Of a DNA stretch of 64,000 bases, positions 35,224 through 46,900 are shown piece after piece. Source of the stretch: Pocillopora verrucosa. Lineage: Eukaryota > Cnidaria > Anthozoa > Scleractinia > Pocilloporidae. The first letter of the stretch is position 1. The number at the start of each line of letters is the position of its first letter. Where the stretch lies: assembly GCF_036669915.1 (NCBI RefSeq), contig NC_089314.1:23018930-23082929 (forward strand), written 5' to 3'. Both the position numbers and the translations under genes were made by a program. Below the pieces are notes generated by a model. That model saw only the letters and a list, made by a program, of their open reading frames with translations. It did no database searches and was not told where the DNA came from.

Positions 35224-38200
35224 CTTGGAATCACCAGATATTTTCCGATTGCCTCTCCCACATGGTGATGATTGAGATTTCTTGAGTTCAGCTGCCTGCA
35301 ATTGGGAACAAAAGCGACAGGTTTGAGTGGGCGTTGGCAATTTAGAACAGGTATTAAAAGGTATTTAACCTCTGAATAACTCTTTTTTCAACTGATAAAA
35401 AAGAGCTTCATCACCGGAAAAACAAAATGTACGAGACTGCCAGTTACATAAACTGCTAAATGACATTGGTGATGTTTACTTACCGAAGAGAACAGTCGCT
35501 TTAAAAATTTGTCCAGGTACATAATCTGCTTCTCTCTGCCCTTTCTGGATAGGATCAGCGAGTCCAGTTTTCTCTTCTCTGCTGCTGTCATATTCCCTTG
35601 TTCTGATTGTAGATCTGCGAAACTTTTGTTCAGATTATTATGCACGGCTCTCAAGCTACAATGCGAAAAATCGTAAAATTTCTCTCTTAAGAACTCATCG
35701 CACTTGCACGCTTCCCTCATCATGCCCATCACTTGTGTGTACAGTTCCTGAATGGTTGTGTTATGTCTGGAGATCAAATCCAATTTCTTAGTAACATGGA
35801 AAGCTTCTCCTTTCAGCTCAGGTATCTTGAGATTTTCTTCTACAACCGACAGCTTCTCCTGCAGATCCCTCAGCTTTTCGGAAATCTTTGGCGCTTTGGA
35901 AGATGAATTTTCCTCTTTCTCTTCACTTGTTTTTCTGTTTTCTTCTACACCTTCAGACGCCTGAGTGGAAAACTGTTCCATCTCTTCAGCTGGTGTTCTG
36001 ATAATTTCTTCAACAACTTCAACCGTCTGGGTGTAAATTTGAACTGCTATGAATGAATCTTCCAGGCTTTTATCTTCGACTGGTGTTCCGATAATTCCTT
36101 TTTCCACCTCAGACGTCTGAGTGGAAATCTCCTTGTGGTATGAACCTTCCCTTTGAAATTCGGCTGATGTCCCGATAATTTTTACTTCACCTTCAGACGT
36201 TGGAGTGGAAATCGGCACTCTGTCTGATGGATCTTCCAGGTTCGTTTCATCGGATGGTCTGTATTCTTCTCCAACTACAGGGTTTTGTGTCCTAATCTGC
36301 TGTTTGATGGGTGAATCTTCCCTCCATTTCTCACGTGGTGTTTCGGTAAATTTTTCTACAGTATCAGACTCCTGGGTCGAGATCTCTTTCTGGCCTTTGT
36401 CTTCAGTTGATCTTCCGACGATTTCTTCCATAACTTCAGGCGTCTGAACACCAATCTGCTCTTTGGCGGGTGAATCTTCCCCTTTCGTTTCATCAGATTT
36501 TCTAAATACTTCTTCAGTTTCATTCGTCTGAGTCGAAATATGCACTTTGAGGGGTGAATCTTCCAGCCATCTCTCAGCTGATGTCCCATTAGTTTCCTCT
36601 AAAGTGTCAGGCGTCTGGGTAGAAATCTCTTTCCGATCTTTGTCCTCAATTAGTTTTGCGATGTCTCCTTGCATAACTTCAGGCGTCTGAAAGGAGATCT
36701 GCTCATTGCTGGGTGGATCTTTACGGCTTTTGACATCAACTGATGTTCTGACTGATGTTCCGATAATTTTCTCAAGAACTTCAGGTGTCTGTGCAGTGAT
36801 TTGACAGGTAGCATCAAAATATCTCTTCAGTTCCTGTTTGGGGAGTTGTAGCAACTAAGTGAACAAGTTATGAAAGGAAGTGATCCTCTTCCATTATCAT
36901 TCAGTAACCTAACAATTCTGCGGAACGAATACTTCGAAATAAACAGAGACTGATTGATAGGCACTGTCAGGAATGTATCACTTTTAACCCCTAAACTCCC
37001 AAAAGTAACCAAGACAGAATTTCTCCTTACAATATCAATACGATATCAAGCAGGCAAGTGATGAGAATAAAGGAATATATTAATTAGGGGATTACCAGTT
37101 GATCCAATACCAAATTCTTCAAACTAACATCACAAGAATTATATGGCAGACAGTAAGAAGAATTACTAAAGAGATCTTGGGAGTTTGAGGGTTAATATAC
37201 ATACCAAACCAGTGAATAGTGCTTTTCGCACCTGCTGGTTGGCTGGTTCGCTAGATTGGCAAGTGCTATTCATCACAAAAGCGTCACCCTCCGAGTTTTA
37301 AGAACATTACAACACACCCGGCTGAGCCTCGTGAGCCACTCTTTTGTTCTTACCACATCTTTACGTCATCTGAGATCTTTTACTGAACAGACCCACCGCA
37401 ACATAGAATCGATTTGTTAAACATATGTTGGATTAAAAAAAACCTGCTAGAATTGGTTTCTTAAAGTACCTCAACGGATGTGTTAAATTCTTTATCAGGA
37501 CTCTTCCATATGAAAAATGTCCTCCTTTCGGTGCTGTCGACCCCCACGATGATCTCAGTCTGTTAAAAAAAAAATGGGTGCAATTACTGAGCCATACGCA
37601 CATCTGTACTAACAAAAGATCAGTAAATTCACACTCTCTTATGGGTGAAGACATACCCCATCTTCAAGGCGAAATGTTCCTTGAATCTCCAGCATTATCA
37701 TTCTTCTATCACTCGGACCTGCAGCGTTAAATATTCAGCATCAAAATTAGAAGGTCCTCAAATTTAAGCTTTAAACATGGGCACCTCTGGTATCTAGTGA
37801 ACAATATAAGAATTTGACGCCTAGTCCAAAAACAGTTCCAAAAGAAAAACTGACTTGAAAATTTATCACGGCAACTTTAGTGTATGAGATCAATAGCCAG
37901 TTTGTGTTAATACCCAATGGTCACCTGCTGAATAGATTAACGTTTTTTAGAACGCCATAAAGCACATTTCGAAGAGGTGCATAGGGAAAAAACAAATGAA
38001 ACACCAGAATATAGCCAAGAGTCGAAAAAATTTAAGAATACCAATTAATCTGTCGGCCAATGATTGAAGTTCGATGGCCTTTAAAGCTTCAGCGAGTTTC
38101 CCAGCAGTGGCACCATGTTGACCTCCCTTTTCCATCCATCGCACCAAAAGTTTGATACAACGGTCGTGGTAAGAACAATTTTCTCTTTCAATAACTTCAA

Positions 38201-38332
38201 TGGAACGTTCTTTGAATCCCAGTTTCCGAGCCAGTTCTTTCCATCTCGCTCCAATGCCCTCGGGGAGCTGTCGATCATGTATGTCAGACTCGGTCAGTGA
38301 GTAAAGAGGATCCAAAGAAACAAAGGAATAAC
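35224..38332 (-). CDS. Gene C: death-domain protein with an S-T-Q-T repeat array and the LQELY/FYDF module
   Basis: Five minus-strand exons agree in phase. Exon 38042-38332 (291 bp, phase 1-1) is a death domain: LTESD, IGARWKELARKLGF, LLVRWMEKGG, GATAGKLAEALKA. Exons 37657-37718 and 37470-37559 encode a beta-rich segment (MLEIQGTFRLEDG, TEIIVGVD, RRTFFIWKSPDKEF). Exon 35484-36833 (1350 bp) starts ELKRYFDA and has about 11 repeats of 22-34 residues around I-S-T-Q-T-P-E-V. It then carries the helical module: IQELYTQVMGMMREACKCD, EKFYDFSHCSLRAVHNN, MTAAEKRKLDSL, LKRLFSS. Exon 35224-35295 is a basic, Ser-rich linker. The paralogues have a single unit where C has the array. Death domains mediate homotypic assembly in NF-kB, apoptosis and Toll-type pathways, so a cytosolic adaptor is inferred. 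The start codon lies beyond 38332 and the 3' end is not certain. Confidence 0.8.
35870..36810 (-). repeat. Protein-coding tandem repeat array of gene C
   Basis: About 11 imperfect units, each opening with a variant of I-S-T-Q-T-(P/S)-E and usually ending in a DSP-K-E/Q segment. TQT is intact in four units. The others read AQT, FQT, VQT, TQE, TQN, TPT or TQA. Unit lengths vary from 22 to 34 residues, and a two-unit higher-order alternation (long unit with DSP, short unit with EDK) is visible. The lack of hydrophobic residues suggests disorder between the motifs. Confidence 0.8.
36984..37195. mobile_element. TTAA-bounded MITE, subfamily 2
   Basis: Starts ttaacccctaaactcccaaaag and ends gatcttgggagtttgagggttaa. 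Its interior (gatatcaagcaggcaagtgatg, ccagttgatccaatacc) defines a second subfamily, also at 41596 and 42373. It lies in the gene C intron before the large exon. Confidence 0.75.
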
Positions 38333-40500
38333 CTAAAAAACATACATGCATTTGAAAACAGTTTCACGCTGCATAAGAAATTTTGACACTTATTGGTCAT
38401 GCGAAATAAGAACAAAACTGTATGAACAGCAACTCAATGTAATGGAAATACGTAGGCTGCAATTGAGTCAACTGTTATTATCACATGATCACGCGATTGG
38501 AATCAGAACCAAAGACAACATTCCACCCCCGCTTTTCAAGCGATTACTAAACAATATCACCCCATGAGCTAAATGACTTGATAAAATAGCTAGAGAATCC
38601 AAAAGAAGGTATTTCGCTGAATAACATCCTCTTCTGGGGTACTGCATTGATCTCAAACCTTGCATTCGTTCCGATGTAAAGTAAACGAAATTATAAGCGT
38701 GATTGTAGTTTCTTGTCGATGACCCTTATCGTGTTTGTCTGGACTAAATTTAGATATCCTATTACTATAAAATTTCAAAGAGGTTGTGTACAAAAGGTTT
38801 CCGAACTTCATTTATGAATTGAATCTCCATATGGAGCAGCAAAGGTGCGTGTCAGTCTGAGAGACTCAAAAAACGGAAAAAATATGGCTGCACGTTTAAT
38901 CACTGTCTCTGACTTAAAGGTTGCCCTCCCAGTAAGGAGCTCTTTAGAACGAAAGCGTTTGAAGCAACTTGTATTTATTCTTTTAAGGCTCTCTTAATCT
39001 TTCTCCGATCTTTTAAGTCTCTTTAAATAGTATTTTTAACGTTACATCCAGTGTTCTGACAAATTCAAAGTTCATCGTTTTTGTTTTGAGCACTTAGACA
39101 TGCAAACAACGTTTTCAATATTGCAGTTCTGTGGCACACCTTCCCTTTCAAACTAAAATCCAGCCTCTTCTGGATCATTTATTTAATCTCGGTCTGATTC
39201 AATGATAGTTGATAAGAAATAGTTTTATATAGCTTATAGTATAGTCTAGTACAGATAATTAATTTAGCTAGATCATTCGATAATTGGTATGGTAATTAAC
39301 CTATTGTTTTTTTACAAACACGGCTGGATGGAAGAGCATGTAGATATGAATTGATACCGAATAAATACATTTTACCTACCTACCTAAATAAATATTTTTA
39401 CGATGAAACATAAAACGTGTAGCGAGGTTCCATCACAATTAAAAGATAAATATCTACAGAACTTTCAAGACTGTTGTATGGCTTTGTTATGTGCTAGTTT
39501 TGTGTTTAGATTATGCATGGAGGATGGGTATAAAACTACTACTCGACTTGCAAATTTGTCTTCGTTTACATTGTTTCTATAGCGCTTTGTTATTCCATAC
39601 ATTGTTTCTAATAAACACAGCCTAACCATGGGTAAATTTAGAAAAATTATACCACAAATTGAAGCTCATCTGATTAGGAAGACGACAGACCTAATGCAAC
39701 AGAATATAATGAAGCTTTAAGACCTATCTTTGAAGCGATTTTAAAACGGATAATTAACGCAGTGAATTGCGCAATGGCGTCGCACGATTTGAATGAGTTT
39801 CAACTAATGTTTCACAATAAACCTTCGAAGCACAAGATTAGTGGTTGAAATAATTACTTCGTATACGACATGAAGAAAACATCCTCACAACGAATGTCTA
39901 TATTGTTTAAATAATTCTTTCTTCAGCATTCATATATGATCGGCTCAGTGTAATGATGCAATTTTACGATTTTCACACTCCAGTCGCAAATGAGCTTGGA
40001 TAGAGATTTCCGTTTGCAATAAAAGATCTGCTTACCCTCACTTTGCGTCATTCTATGAGTTCATAATCAATTCGCGCTGAAGAATCTTTTTTTAAGCCAA
40101 CTTTGATCCGCTCACATGAATTACGAGGAGGTGCTAACGAAAGCATATATGCACTTGGCCTGCGTCAATTACAGCCTTCGTTATCCTTGGGGCCGAGGGC
40201 GAAGACCCTGGGAACGAGAATGAGCTATCTTTCACTGCGCATGCCATCTGCTCTCACTCGTTGGTCGCGGGCGCGCTCGAGCCCCTGTTCTGGAAACTTG
40301 GCGAAACTGAACTTCTTTTACCGACTTTATGTGCACTTTGTAGGCATAATCGATTCTGATATTCAGAACGAATCAGTAATATGTAATTTGTTCTATGGAA
40401 ACGGGTAAAACATCAAACACTGCTGGAATGATTCCCTGTCAAAATGGGAAAGATGCGGCAATTAAATCTCTCAATTGGGGAGAAAAAAGAAAAAACTTCA
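38333..40500. other. Region upstream of gene C
   Basis: No exon is convincing, although the gene C start codon should lie here or beyond. At 39340-39400, text like gataccgaataaatacatttt followed by acctacctacc resembles the 3' end of a retroposon. A GC-rich block at 40180-40290 (gggccgagggcgaagaccctggg) may be a repeat. Confidence 0.35.
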
Positions 40501-40947
40501 TACCCAATATACAGTGTCAATTAAGAACTCTGAGAAAAACGAAAATGATTAAGGATAAATACTGTCAGACACCGTTTACTATTCTCTTTCCTCCGCTACA
40601 ATTCTACTAACAGCAGATTTACTTCTCTTACCTCTCTTCTTCGAAACCATTCTTTAACTCTAATATTGAATGGCTCTGATTAACCAAACTATAGAGTGTA
40701 CGCTTTAGTACTCACTATCGGTGGGCCCCAGTGTGCAAGCGGGCCAATGAAATCAAAGTCAAGAAATTCAACTTCAGAGTTGAAACCAAAATAACCTCGG
40801 ACTTTTATTTCAAATCTTAAGTTAGAGCCAAATATATAGTATAAATCATACCAAACTCACTAGGTACTTCACAAAAGTATAGAGCGATCGAGGTTCAAAA
40901 AAATACATTTTCCTAGGAAAAAATTTCTGCCTGACCTATGCCTGTCT

Positions 40948-43900
40948 TTAACAGAGGATATCATCGGAACTAATCAATTCATTTGATTCTTCATAGAGAG
41001 TCCGTAGAGCATTGTACTAAATGAACAACTTCGATAAGATATATCCAACAACTCTGCACCTATGTTGGAGATTATGCGTACCTAGTAAATAAGCTAGTGA
41101 TTACTGAGAGTACAGCAAGTAAACCACTGAGGGTGGGGGGGGGGGGAGGAGGGGGAAAGGAGGGGGAGCAGGTAGATAGCAAACTAGTTGACTATTTACA
41201 AAGCCAAATTAAGGCGTTGGACTCCATCGGGACTACTCATTGACGATTTTGAACTTGGATCATCCAGATCTCAAATCCTTTGCCTTTACTTCATGTCCAT
41301 ACCACTAACTGAGAAAAATTTAACCAGGGATGTAGCGCTAACCAAGAAAAGATTAGACTATCTGGTGCCGGAAAATGTAACTCCGGAGTATCCACTCTAA
41401 TCAAGGTAAATATCGCATCCCCCGACGAACGACGACGGCTGATACTTATATCTTGTCCCTAGAATCTTTATCTTGGTTTCTGTCATTATCTGTTTTGTAA
41501 GAAGTAAGGACACAAGATGCTTTGTCTTGCGTTTTCTTCTTCTTTATCCTGGGGATCTTCGACTGCAATGAGAAACGTATCGTCGGAGTTTATCAACCCT
41601 CAACCCTTTCACTACCAAGAACTCATCATTAATTCTCCTTACTATCTGCCACAAAATTCTTATGATGTTAGTTTGGAGAATTTGGTATTGGATCAACTAA
41701 AATCCCCTAATCGCTATTTCTCTTTATTGTCATCACTAGTCTGCTTGACATTGCATTGACACTGTAAGGAGAAATTCTCTCTTGGTCACTGATGGGAGTT
41801 AAAGGGTTAAACCCCTATGAGTGACCAGCATCTAATTTCTCCTTACAGTATCAACGCTAAATCAAACATTAAGGTCATGAGAATAAAGGAAATGATCACC
41901 AACTAAAAAAGCTCTTTGTCAAATTCTCCTTGTCGGTACCGTCGGAATTTTATGGCAAACAGCAAGGAGAATATGCATACTGATGTTGGGATATAAATAG
42001 TTGAGCCCACTACTAAACCAGCTGTACTTCTTCAAGAAGAACGCCTTTATATTGGCTTCTTCGAACATGTTATCATAACGTGAGAGGAGCATATTTGTTG
42101 ATCTCCGAACACCTAGGCTCAGAAGGCAAGGCTCAAAAAAATATGCTCCTGTTGATAATTCTCTTATAGCAGACATACAAAACGATTATCTGACGTTTGG
42201 CATAAGAACAATTTCTGCTTTCCAAATATTTACTTATAATCGACGTTATCACTATTATTGTCATTCACAATCTTGATGAAATAAATTCTGATTCGAGCTG
42301 CGAATGAAATTGAAGTGAAAAAATGATACTCGCAGAAAAGCAGTAATTTAATCAACTCAGAACACAAGAGAGTTAACCCTTTAACTCCCGGGAGTGACCA
42401 AGACATAATTTCTTCTTACTATATCTATAGAATATCATGCAGGTAAGAGATAAAAATAGAGAAAAATATCAATTATGGGATTAAGAATCGATCCGATTCC
42501 AAATTCTCCGGGCTAACGTAGTGAGAGTCATTTGGCAGACAGTAAGGAGAATTACTGATGAGATCTTGAGAGTTCAAGGATTAAAGAGAGTTATTTTATA
42601 GTAACTTTAACTCAATTTTCAGGCTTCTTTTCTGCAATTGCTTCAATTTCAGCTCACCTAAAATTAAGGATCATTTCTATACGTAAATTGTTGTTCTTAA
42701 TTATCACGCTCTGGTTGGTAAATGTTGCGTCGACCTACTCGTATCGTTTAATCTCGTTTACCTTGGTTTACGTTATCTTGTGTACACAGGTGTAACTCAA
42801 ATAGTCTCTAATGTTCTAAGTACTTTGTTATAAGGGGCGTTTTGATTCATGGATAACAAATCTCTTACCTTTGTTTTCAAATCTTTTAGCTGGGCTCCAT
42901 CTGAATTAAATCTGAAATTCTGTTCAAAAGAGAAAATTGAATACACATTACAACACGGTCATTTTCAAAGAACCTTGCGAGGGGCAGGGAAGGGTTCGTA
43001 AATTTATCTTCGTATACAGTGTTCCCCTCCTTCTGTTCGCTCTGTCTAAAAGAGAATCGAGGCCAGTCAACAGCAGTTCCACTTTTATCAGTCAGACAAA
43101 CTTTTTCTTAAAAATAGATTGGACGAAACGAATTGAAACTCGAACAGACGCTCGTGCATTCTGCAACTGACAGAAAACTGCAAAGGAAGGAATCACAATC
43201 TTAAGAAAAGAAACATTTTAAACACCTGAGCTGTTATCTGGGTTTGTCTCTGAGAAGGGAATGTTTGAGACTTCTTCAACTCATCTACCTGTGAATTGAA
43301 AAGAACAAAATAGGGATGAAAAAACACGACCAGGCGATAGCACAGTGCATTGCTAAATCCAGCATAAGACTTTTCGTCTATGTGAGCGATGTTTCTAAAG
43401 CTCGTAAACAGTTCACAACGATGAAAATACAATGCATTACCCAAAATAACTTATTCCATGGTTTAAATATATAGAACGGGCCAACATTTTGCTATTTACG
43501 TAGTATTTTTTCTAAGCCCCGTAACGCCGAGGAGAAATGCGAGTAATAAGCAAAATATCCACTCGTATTAATTGTTAAGCCATCGAGTAAAGTTTTCTTT
43601 GGTCCACTAATTTCCAGTATTTTGGCTTCTAGTTTCCGAAAGCCCAAACTCAGTTATGGATGACCCATCCAGACTCAACTAACAATGAATATCCCAGCAT
43701 AAAAAAAAAAAGAGGGAGTCGCTCAACGGGTTCTACGTACTAAAAACTCAATAGTACAGAGGAAGTGAACTGATTTTATTGTATACAGAATGGTGTTTTG
43801 AGCAGAAGGAATAATTACCCTTGGAATTACAGCATGTACGATTTACACTTTCTAGGGGGTTTACACTGACAATCCATCTTACAGAGTGGAGTAACTTGAC

Positions 43901-46900
43901 GTAGAAAACTTTTTTCCTTGATAACATACCGGAGAGAAAAGCCGTATCCAACGTCTCTCCAGCTGAATAATTTGACTTTCCCTGCCGTCTCGGTACGATA
44001 CAAGGTTTTTCAGATTTCTTTTCTCCTCCTCCGTCATGCCATCTTTTTCCGATTCTAGGTCCCCCAGACGAGCGCTGAGATCATTATGCAGTGATCTCAG
44101 GCTGTGGTAGGCAAAGTCGTAGAAAGTTCTTCTAAGGGTATGGTTGCAATTACAAGCCTTTCTTGTCATTCCAGTTACTTCGGTGTAGAGCTCCTGTAGA
44201 GTTCGACTTTGTTTATCGATGAAATCCAACTTGCTGGTCCTCGCAAAAGTATCTCCCTTTAATTCGGGTATCTCCAAACTCTTCACCATGTCCATCAGCT
44301 TTCCTTGGAGATCTTCCAACTGGCTGGAAATTCTTTGCTCCTCTTCGGTAAAACCATTGTTCGCCCTTTCTGCCGATGAATCCATTTCGCCTGTAATTTC
44401 AACAGTTTCAGCAGCAATGCAGCTGCTAGCGTCAACATAGTTCTTCAGTTCCTGCAGCGCAGTATAAAATAAATCAGCAACCAGTAGATACTAATTTCAT
44501 AAAACTTGTGATATTTGTGCGTCATTTACGGGGTTTTTCTCTTTTATTATACCGAATAACATGGAAATTCGACAGACAAAAACGAACTGATGCACCATTT
44601 TAAACAACACTTTATAAACCATGAAGAACTGTCGTCGTTTTCACTTACGATCGAAAATGTCGAAAGAGATAACTGTTTAACGAGTGAATATGGATCTGTA
44701 AAATTGATGCTTACCTCGAGGGATGTCTTAAATTCTTTTCCCTCACTCTCCCACATGAAAAATATAGTTTTCCCATAGCGGTCGATACCCAGCATGACCT
44801 GCGAATACCAAGTGATAAATTTTTAGTGATTTAAGAATCTCAGCGAGGAAGAGAAGGATATCTCTTTCAAATAAATGGACAAAAACACACCTCGTAGTTA
44901 TCATTAAACTTAATGGTTCCAGTGATCTCAATCACTATTTTTCTTCTGCCATTTAATGGACCTGCAGTAAACGGGTGATCAGAAAGTTACTTTTTCTTGC
45001 AATGTCAAAATATCGTCAAGCAGACAAAAAAATATAACTCAGTTTGCTTAAAGGAGCCTTTATTTTGCATATGGCGTCTGTGAACAAGTACAGTTGCATA
45101 ATTATAATAATATGTACGACAAAATGTGACCTATAACACAGGTGCAAATTTGTGACACGAATGCAGTTGGCAGGCAAGAAAAGACCATGAACACGTTCAA
45201 AAACTGCCAAGGTTCTTTCGTCAATAGGCGCTCAAAACGTGTAACTGATCAGAAGCTTTAAACAGCAGTTGAATTTATTTTTATTTAACGGATTACTATA
45301 CACCGAATTTACTTCGAAGCATTTGTAGTGGTTTAAAATCAGTCTTTCTGTGTCTTTAAAAATTATTCACTACACTGAAGTAAATAATCGTTTTAGTATA
45401 TACCCCACAGATACGAAAAAATAGTTTATTTTTTCAGTTCAATATACCAAAAAATTGTCAGAAAATTTTAAAAACTCTTGACGCGCGATTTTGTCCCATC
45501 GACTGCTCGGACGTGAATAGTACTTGCTATTCACCACTTCTAAGCTAACCAATCAGCGTGCGCGAAAAGCACCATTTACTTCTATACACATACCGAGTAA
45601 TTTTTCAGCCAGAGTTTTGAGTCCTATATCTGTTAATGCCTCAGCCAATTTACCAGCAGTGGCTTCATCCCTGCCTTCTTTTTCCATCCATTTGACTAAG
45701 AGATCGACGCAGCGTTCCTTTTCAGATGGATTATCACTCTTTATTGAATCAATCACCGATTTTTGAAAACCTAATTTTCGAGCTAATTCCATCCATCTTG
45801 TTCCGATATCCTCGTGAAGCCCGCGTTCATAGACATCAGATTCGGTTAACGGATGACATGGATCCAGCGACACAACTGATTCTACTGAAGGGAAAAATAA
45901 AAGCTGGATATCAGGCATCTACTTTTGATAGAAGGATCATGTTTTTAATTAGAACAAACTGGAGCTGCTGCAAATAAACGGCAGGAGGGAGCAAGCCGTC
46001 CGGTAGTATTTAAACATATGGTGGGTTTTCAAACAAGGAAGAAGATTCAGAAAAATATATGTTTATGAACTAATAAAAAAGAATCACGCGTAGTTAAGCC
46101 CCGTTCAAACGGCCATGATAGGTGATTCTAGTTTCAACTATCTCGCGCGTTTGAACGCGATCTATCATCGACTATCATCAACTATCATGTAGTTTGGACA
46201 TGTTAAAATTCGACATTATAGTTGATGATAGTTTTTGCCATTTGAACGAGCAAATGACATTGTATGATATTTTTCGGTCAGCAGTTTTTCCAAAAACGGG
46301 CTCAAACCGAAATATGGTAAAATGACTAAAGCAGCCGTCAAAATTTCGCAGAATGTCTCGTAGCTCTATCTTGTCATCTCTCGGTAGGCTTGAGTATCTT
46401 CAACACGCGACTTCTTGACTAAAATTTCAAATCCTACTGAAATTCCCCAACTACGCCCCTTGACACAAATAAAACACAATTCGCTTTTTGGCACAGAGAG
46501 AAATTCATAAAAAAAAAATTAAAGAATACGAACGAAAAGTAAACAACAACCAATGTCATGCTCAATAAACCTCTCTGCTATCCTACAACACCACGCAAAA
46601 TCACCAGGGATGGGAGGGAGGGTGGGAAGAAAATGTAAAATCTCTGTTGTACGCTCGATGTGATAACTGACGCGAAATGAACTTCGAAACTCCTAGAGCC
46701 TAATACTGGAGGGTGATTTTTGCGCAATTAATCCGTTTGAATACATGCTTGTCCAAAGGAGGTAAATTGCTGACCTTAGCGCGCCATACTTGTTTACAAT
46801 TACGCGATCTCACCGCGTGATTGTCAACCCTCGTCAATTCTCATGAACCGTTTGAACGCAAACATAATAGTCAATGATGATGAATGAGAGTTTAAAATAT

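Noticed and set aside
40180..40300. GC-rich block as a possible CpG island promoter of gene C
   Set aside because: Gene C reads from higher to lower coordinates and this lies 1.9 kb upstream, but no exon with a start codon was found between. The block also resembles repeat text, so I left it unassigned.
41919..42176. Minus frame containing RELSTGAYFFEP, with a similar frame at 52304-52522
   Set aside because: Both strands are open and the similarity is explained by the segmental duplication. Frames are not kept beyond a few residues, part of it is MITE, and no splice sites fit genes D or E.
45016..45210. 64-codon minus frame near gene D exon 2
   Set aside because: The same DNA is a dispersed duplicate at 3.0-3.2 kb where the frame is broken. 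No splice sites fit.
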